Shown here piece after piece: positions 6,901 to 8,883 of a stretch of DNA of 8,883 nt; the stretch's first letter is position 1, and the number at the start of each line of letters is the position of its first letter. A model generated the notes under the pieces. It had not been told where the DNA came from, ran no database searches, and saw nothing but the letters and a program-made list of their open reading frames with translations. This DNA is from Candidatus Altarchaeales archaeon (lineage in GTDB: Archaea > Altiarchaeota > Altiarchaeia > IMC4 > QMZM01). The stretch covers positions 1-8,883 of the forward strand of contig QMZJ01000046.1 of NCBI GenBank assembly GCA_003663115.1, given 5' to 3'. The translations under genes and the position numbers were made by a program.

Positions 6901-8883
6901 ACCCGACAGAGTAGACAGGGTTATTGAAAACCTGAGAAGGGTCGGTGCTGAAATTCCGGAAGAGGTTAATTCAAATAAATTAAGGGATTTGAAGGGGAGA
7001 GTTGAGAGAGTAGTGAAACAGGTGGAGGAAAGAAGACTACACTATTACGTGCATCTGCTCGGTGAGGAGACAGATGACTATGAAAGGGAGGTTGAAAAAC
7101 TCAGGGGGATTTTTGAGGAACAGATCAAGGAGCTGAGATCAAGAAATGATCTGGAAGGTACCAGCGTCGAAATTCTCACTAAGCTCGGTGAAGGGGTAAG
7201 CCGTGAGGACAGGACCCAATACATAAGTGGTTTAAAAGGCAGCGAGCTTATGGCTCTTGAAAATGCGATTCGAGATTCTGAGAAAATTGGCTTTGGCGGT
7301 ATAGCGGCGGTTACTGCTCTAAGAAGGTTCACAGTGGCTAAAAGGAACTATGAGAACAACCCGAATGGAACAACCCAGAGAGAATTAGAATCTGCAATTA
7401 ACGAGCTGAATACGAAACTCGAAGATACAGAAAATATGAGGGAGATGCGTGAATGGACTCAGAGCATTCAGGAAAATGTCGAAAAGAATTCCGAGATACT
7501 CTCTGAGATAGAGAGGGATATGGATCTGATCGCCAGCACCGAGTCCGATCTGAAAAAACACGCCAATGTGATCAATGAGTGCGTCATTCTGCTTGGATTT
7601 GAAAACCCAGATGAAAGCCTAAAATCACTCAATGAATTCATAGAAAAAAATAATAGAGAGTTAAGCGAATTTAAAAAGGAAACGATAGGTATTGATAGAG
7701 AGATCGATGAAACAAGGAAAAGGATTGAAGAGATTAGGAGGAAGAAAGGATCCGGCGAGGAGTTGAGAAGACTGGAGTTCACATTACGGGAACTTGAAGC
7801 CAAAAGAGAGAAGAGGGAGATACTGAAGAGAAGGCACGAGGAGCTTAATGCTCGAAGATGGGAGCTAGAGTACATAAGGGGGAGAAGGGAGTTAGATAGA
7901 ATATTTGAGGGCAGGAGGATTCGGGTATTGGAAGAACTCGAACCGGGCGTTGAGGCTGAGATAAGGGGAGACATTGAAGAAAAAATAGAAAGGTCTCTCA
8001 GTATGCTGAGAGGGACTTTTAGGGGTAAAAGAGCTGGAACACTGCCAGAGAGAATAAAATTGATAGTACTCGACGAAGAGGAAACCCCGATTGGCGCTAG
8101 AATTGTGGATGGGGAACATCGCATCGAGGTAACTAAGGATTTCATTCGATGTTACAAGCAATTTAAAGATATTAACAGAGAAGAATACGATAAAACACTC
8201 GAAGCAGTTATCCAGCACGAGGTGGGACACCTGTTTGGTATCAAGTATAATATGATACGTGATGCAATAGAATTTAGAGGTAAAAGTGAAGAGCAGATAA
8301 GGGAGATCGGGAAGAAACTTGGTGTTGATACTACAAGTTTGTCGATCGAGGAGATCAAGGATGAGATAGTAATAAGGACCGCGGAGAGACTTCACATAGA
8401 TACTAAGAAATACTATGATGAAGCCACCGGGAGATATGATATAGATAAGATAAGGGTAGATTTAAGGGACCATCTCTGGGATTCTCAAGCCGATATTCAG
8501 GCTCTGGATAATTTCTATGACAAAGAGAGTTATATAGAATTCGCCGCTCGTTTAGCAGTTGGCTCTTCTCTTGTTAGTAGTTTTGTTAGTGGGAGATTTG
8601 AGGAGGCAACCCTCCCAACGGGCATACAATACTTCAGAGACAATTTTCTGCCTGTCAAGGACGAGGTTCTCTGGAAGGCAGCTGAGAGAAACATAGAGAT
8701 CAATAAGAAGTTGCGTGAAGACCTATCAAGGGCCATAGGTGAGGGGAGGATAAGACTGGTAGAAACCCCAGTGATAACCCCGGAGGAGATTGAAAAAAAC
8801 ATCACAGAACTCAAGAGGAGGGCTCTGCGGGTTCCCGAGGAACAGAGAGAGACCCTGAGAACACTGGAGGAACCAGTTTCTAA
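944..8883 (+). CDS. Giant multidomain protein: TPRs, SecA-like SF2 ATPase, coiled coil, HExxH metallopeptidase (3' partial)
   Basis: Translating codon by codon from ATG 944 gives 2,646 residues with no stop, and the frame runs off the right edge. An in-frame ATG at 935 would add three residues; the frame is closed upstream by TAA 914-916. No ribosome site is obvious, and the ATGA overlap with the tnpB remnant would permit translational coupling. Domains in order: TPRs 24-125 and 345-412; charged helical region 413-1106; ATPase core about 1107-1764 with PTGVGKT (1117-1123), DEMH (1238-1241), TGYTGT (1465-1470) and QGFGRDR (1744-1750); coiled coil about 2147-2326; HEVGH at 2425-2429. No signal peptide or membrane helix is seen, so it is probably cytosolic. 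Arg and Glu are very abundant and Cys occurs only seven times. The protein is far longer than SecA (about 800-900 residues) or any usual peptidase. That it is one real gene is strongly supported by the open frame; its cellular job is unknown. Confidence 0.93.
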   Translation, partial: MREIRRYKRSVKRNIRYRDNLKTASEFFHCLGRAYQKGGNCKDAINSYRMAIQLNPENYRAYIGLGDILYELGDVNGAIRSFRKAIKLNPREAKFYIALSRALKEIGDLDGAINAYNRAIELNPEINGNGKLRRELERDVKNSREVERDERKSLYDIDGGADRERFPDQPIYDREVLKDLKGLRKLMIRAIEKLIEKGLVEDIVQDVSHIHICFEYEWGDNYMKGWKEMLKRKRGTFLFHLYELDELNPNAENRNVRIDFNKKTVSEPEILHIRDSAGELLEAVPPGEIGLAEPEGFTAYITYGNKYFLNKQRFDIVWAESYFADRRQIEKIEKFKRDIERNPEDSRLYYKLGRIHHEINAYTDAIRYLEKAIELDPENPEFHFSLGNVLFDEGDYRGAIKNYEKALRLLEESVKKAEEKPVLSLSDDVTLVNMKHMADIRLKIHDAIVSQRSSATGRLKEIVGEARADYGRVIERGEGRELRVLERAREEYDRLLEKYLGRNFRQMSAEQIERMILREPMPKAKRERVHKVIRDALIKRNICDIELAMIANGRPMTTSEILEFARRVDHNLADPRSNKLFVDSFVIASEMLLGSAVLGYNALKGINLKDAAAKVYISSRALYEGRIKGKPEEPIRKIGTEIPPGDVWRHRERAIKNANKELNTELEAKLAERRYGKDIREIIEAGREAGLDEATIERIRRNYYRELLEGGEGTDWELMRDYVGEVTPTEDQIVEFMRKEGYSDVEIARSFEYIRRSYERAEDVSVERREKISEFKRAARRYVDNFDEEFNREIRKRLDEGKHINEAIDEAILEFKGRKEIIEEIDRRLKTAKGGERRILKADKKLLKVGVVERLKKRFGVPRTTKVSIPTTRKGREVRFPVRRELKQLGKLRGLEVNGEKISEEEIRKAAQFLRDMRIGVREELRDLRKVGREFKETRKAFNYEGIRREFERAISESGIRLSEEERNAVIEKLTRERVSREIREALNDLGVRSEVLRDTRENRRRLRRDIEKGRKPKYEVFVDEEALRKTLRERGLTDEQIEGEIAKREVLARELNRFFRNYEGTLTKLSRRGGPVKNRILRRILRDEADAFRLWRSQPDAIRKFLANPAAGFEVPTGVGKTSVVSPSSDIISHKLFGTKSTRFTQLSNESAVNRAYEANRIIYEKFGLKLDRIRSIYEERNPEVLLDRIKKADVVYFERSFGPFSYLSAEEGLPQYRETYAKIYEAVSSDIHLSIDEMHELFGNIGYIVSVEGIGKVPIGREFFAAGEIFDEFIMEYNARKGWSIYEEGKNIEIQTKGKTPIKPIYKEEIRREFLEWLKKKDFEYFRERGLITDKESFNEFRSELNKGFAEFYKSRNLRSRFLRDAMNQRARVLAKQVQGKDFGSIEGVKGAKPYVNFEGQENMQFSVAGMAVAVEIVNARLENPHALKPYKLGEHMSISSGSLMTTQARYINDIRLKGGTITGYTGTLSGVKRAAELSFGIEVETIENVWEPYIKKRLFGTREKIDLKEKNVPRRLRKIFEEMGRPLSENAIIEEVEGGWRIIDRESRIDDKFKKGYIRRIDKENYYFIEKKGEELIVYETSKKTPLTQEELRAIKDVKEAFKLREGEEIPTGIVGVWVTEAPHEAELLEHSREVAQKLRKRLILEKVSGERGKGTYMVYDREGNVLYEIKSTEIDKLNKLLAGEEVTIEVDGRKITLEGTKENFLVLSRKSATAFDVKVPEGYEFWDVLDVKTPEHRAIQGFGRDRGIWNGKEYGFGHKRKTWIIGAEEGITVDQLIKMLRENETLFSKNANFDAIIKSLEHAGKKPFANMRDLATNERLREILKKELIEYSKEINLDDWMGESKPETPEEVINRNLDRISRYLERRSSELLADEEFMELVRKDPRGGEILKILEETRGVRSRLMKGKKNVEVKFAESEGKVTKSLPNADNLEEWCELFEKYVTRDSLPEWADYHWSPRVDVIEDMALPESVRVVRETSAEIPDRVDRVIENLRRVGAEIPEEVNSNKLRDLKGRVERVVKQVEERRLHYYVHLLGEETDDYEREVEKLRGIFEEQIKELRSRNDLEGTSVEILTKLGEGVSREDRTQYISGLKGSELMALENAIRDSEKIGFGGIAAVTALRRFTVAKRNYENNPNGTTQRELESAINELNTKLEDTENMREMREWTQSIQENVEKNSEILSEIERDMDLIASTESDLKKHANVINECVILLGFENPDESLKSLNEFIEKNNRELSEFKKETIGIDREIDETRKRIEEIRRKKGSGEELRRLEFTLRELEAKREKREILKRRHEELNARRWELEYIRGRRELDRIFEGRRIRVLEELEPGVEAEIRGDIEEKIERSLSMLRGTFRGKRAGTLPERIKLIVLDEEETPIGARIVDGEHRIEVTKDFIRCYKQFKDINREEYDKTLEAVIQHEVGHLFGIKYNMIRDAIEFRGKSEEQIREIGKKLGVDTTSLSIEEIKDEIVIRTAERLHIDTKKYYDEATGRYDIDKIRVDLRDHLWDSQADIQALDNFYDKESYIEFAARLAVGSSLVSSFVSGRFEEATLPTGIQYFRDNFLPVKDEVLWKAAERNIEINKKLREDLSRAIGEGRIRLVETPVITPEEIEKNITELKRRALRVPEEQRETLRTLEEPVS
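1013..1318 (+). repeat. Three tandem 34-residue TPR repeats (residues 24-125)
   Basis: Three exact 34-residue units lie back to back: 24-57, 58-91 and 92-125. Each shows the TPR pattern of a small/hydrophobic first helix (LGRAY, LGDILYELGD, LSRALKEIGD), an Ala-Ile start of the second helix (DAI, GAI, GAI), the Ala-Ile of KAI/RAI, and a closing LNP. TPR arrays form a superhelical groove that binds peptides or partner proteins. Their place at the very N-terminus suggests substrate or partner recruitment. The array begins only 23 residues after the start, which is compatible with an intact start or with loss of earlier repeats at the tnpB junction. Confidence 0.92.
1319..1975 (+). other. Unrecognised segment between the two TPR blocks (residues 126-344)
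   Basis: This 219-residue piece of the giant protein separates the two TPR blocks. Its first part is charged and helical, followed by an amphipathic helix (LMIRAIEKLIEKGLVEDIV). The later part is richer in beta-type residues, with NVRIDFNKKTVSEPEILHI and GFTAYITYGNKYFL, suggesting a small strand-rich domain at roughly residues 250-325. I do not recognise the family and see no catalytic motif. It may be an insertion into an originally continuous TPR array. Confidence 0.4.
1976..2179 (+). repeat. Two further TPR repeats (residues 345-412)
   Basis: Units 345-378 and 379-412 have the same 34-residue register as the N-terminal block, with LGRIHHEINAYTDAI, KAIELDPE, LGNVLFDEGDYRGAI and EKALRLLEE. 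The sequence just before (ERNPED, residues 340-345) has the closing Asn-Pro of a degenerate preceding unit. With the first block this makes at least five TPRs in the first 412 residues, interrupted by about 219 residues. Confidence 0.88.
2180..4261 (+). other. Long charged helical region of the giant protein (residues 413-1106)
   Basis: About 694 residues dominated by Arg, Glu, Lys, Ile and Leu in predicted helices, with few Pro and almost no Cys. One moderately hydrophobic helix (FVIASEMLLGSAVLGYNAL, about residues 584-602) contains Glu and is too short and polar for a convincing membrane segment. A short recurring pattern G-[LY]-x-[DE]-x-x-I occurs at least three times. The region leads directly into the ATPase core. 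I recognise no enzyme family; it may act as a scaffold or spacer between the TPR docking part and the motor. Confidence 0.5.
4262..6235 (+). other. SecA-like superfamily 2 ATPase core (residues about 1107-1764)
   Basis: The classical motifs appear in order. Motif I is PTGVGKT at 1117-1123 (catalytic Lys1122). Motif II is DEMH at 1238-1241. A motif III equivalent is TGYTGT at 1465-1470. Motif IV is probably VWVTEAPHEAE near 1620-1630, motif V probably SATAFDV at 1715-1721, and motif VI QGFGRDR at 1744-1750. Two details point to SecA rather than a nucleic-acid helicase: TGYTGT resembles the GMTGT signature of SecA, and ADVVYFERSFGPFSYL (from residue 1194) matches in length and key positions the SecA segment ADITYGTNNEFGFDYL between motifs I and II. 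As in SecA, a large insert lies between motifs II and III. SecA uses ATP to push proteins through SecYEG; this copy sits inside a giant chain and may move or unfold polypeptides. Motif VI resembles the QxxGRxR form of RIG-I/Dicer helicases, so a nucleic-acid role stays possible. Confidence 0.8.
6236..7381 (+). other. Helical linker after the ATPase core (residues 1765-2146)
   Basis: About 382 mostly helical residues with no recognised motif. The start (ITVDQLIKMLRENETLF and following) sits where SecA carries its helical scaffold and wing domains, so it could be a functional counterpart, but I see no specific sequence match. A Trp-rich spot (EWADYHW near residues 1955-1961) and a Gly/Ala-rich helix (KIGFGGIAAVTAL near 2115-2127) stand out. 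There is no clear membrane segment. Confidence 0.35.
7382..7921 (+). other. Coiled-coil segment (residues about 2147-2326)
   Basis: Long stretches have Leu/Ile at heptad-like spacing among Glu, Lys and Arg, and no Pro apart from one loop (GFENPDESL). Examples are INELNTKLEDTENMREM, IDREIDETRKRIEEIRRKKG and LRRLEFTLRELEAKREK. This is typical of a hairpin or dimeric coiled coil, and separates the ATPase part from the peptidase-like domain. No family is implied by the sequence. Confidence 0.7.
8042..8560 (+). other. HExxH zinc-metallopeptidase-like domain (residues about 2367-2539)
   Basis: AVIQHEVGHLFGI contains HEVGH at residues 2425-2429, the classic zinc-binding and catalytic helix (His2425 and His2429 as ligands, Glu2426 as the general base), preceded by hydrophobic positions as expected. 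Strands precede it (IKLIVLDEEE and ARIVDGEHRIEVT), as in many gluzincins. A candidate third-ligand region is WDSQADIQAL with D2513, 84 residues after the second His. It resembles the ExxAD motif of M48 peptidases (HtpX/Ste24) but with Asp in place of Glu. Unlike those enzymes there are no membrane helices. A single HExxH can occur by chance, but its helix context and the QAD match make a peptidase likely; family assignment is weak. Confidence 0.6.
8561..8883 (+). other. C-terminal end of the visible giant protein (residues 2540 onward)
   Basis: About 107 helical, charged residues follow the peptidase-like domain, including LPTGIQYFRDNFLPVKDEV and VITPEEIEKNITELKRRAL. No motif is recognised. 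The frame is still open at the last full codon (TCT, 8879-8881), so more domains may follow. The TAA at the very end of the window is in another frame. Confidence 0.5.

Noticed and set aside
7468..8145. 225-codon minus-strand frame
   Set aside because: Its product is almost all Ser, Leu, Ile and Phe, which is the reverse complement of AGA/GAG/GAA-rich coding. The plus strand carries an uninterrupted protein with recognisable features here.
8881..8883. TAA at the very end of the window, as the stop of the giant gene
   Set aside because: It is in frame 1, while the giant protein reads in frame 2 (TCT at 8879-8881, then AA). The coding pattern stays in frame 2 to the end, so the gene is taken as open. 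Only an undetected single-base error near the end would make this the stop.

Overview
The window is dominated by one very long plus-strand reading frame. It opens at ATG 944 (or ATG 935) and stays open without a stop to the right edge, giving at least 2,646 codons; its C-terminus lies outside the window. Upstream are the last codons of an unidentified gene (to 80), an AT-rich stretch of about 300 bases without a gene (81-377), and the N-terminal half of a TnpB-type protein (378-947) whose stop overlaps the ATG of the giant frame as ATGA.

The host cannot be named with confidence. Arginine is coded mostly by AGA/AGG and isoleucine often by ATA. There are TATA-like AT-rich elements and no clear Shine-Dalgarno at the visible starts. 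The proteins are very rich in Arg, Glu and Lys, and the giant protein has only 7 cysteines. This fits an archaeon or a thermophilic bacterium. Giant multidomain proteins are known from Omnitrophota and some small-genome archaea, so those remain possible.

Layout of the giant protein (numbering from ATG 944): three TPR repeats (24-125); an unrecognised segment, partly beta-rich (126-344); two more TPRs (345-412); a long charged helical region (413-1106) with a recurring short motif; a complete superfamily 2 ATPase core resembling SecA (about 1107-1764); a helical linker (1765-2146); a coiled coil (about 2147-2326); and a zinc-metallopeptidase-like domain with HEVGH (about 2367-2539). There is no signal peptide or membrane segment, so the protein is probably cytosolic.

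The notable point is the combination: TPR docking repeats, a SecA-like motor and an HExxH peptidase in one chain. By inference this could be a self-contained machine that recognises, moves or unfolds, and cleaves proteins. That is a hypothesis from domain content, not a demonstrated function. The TnpB piece looks like the remnant of an IS200/IS605-type insertion that now supplies the immediate upstream sequence of the giant gene.
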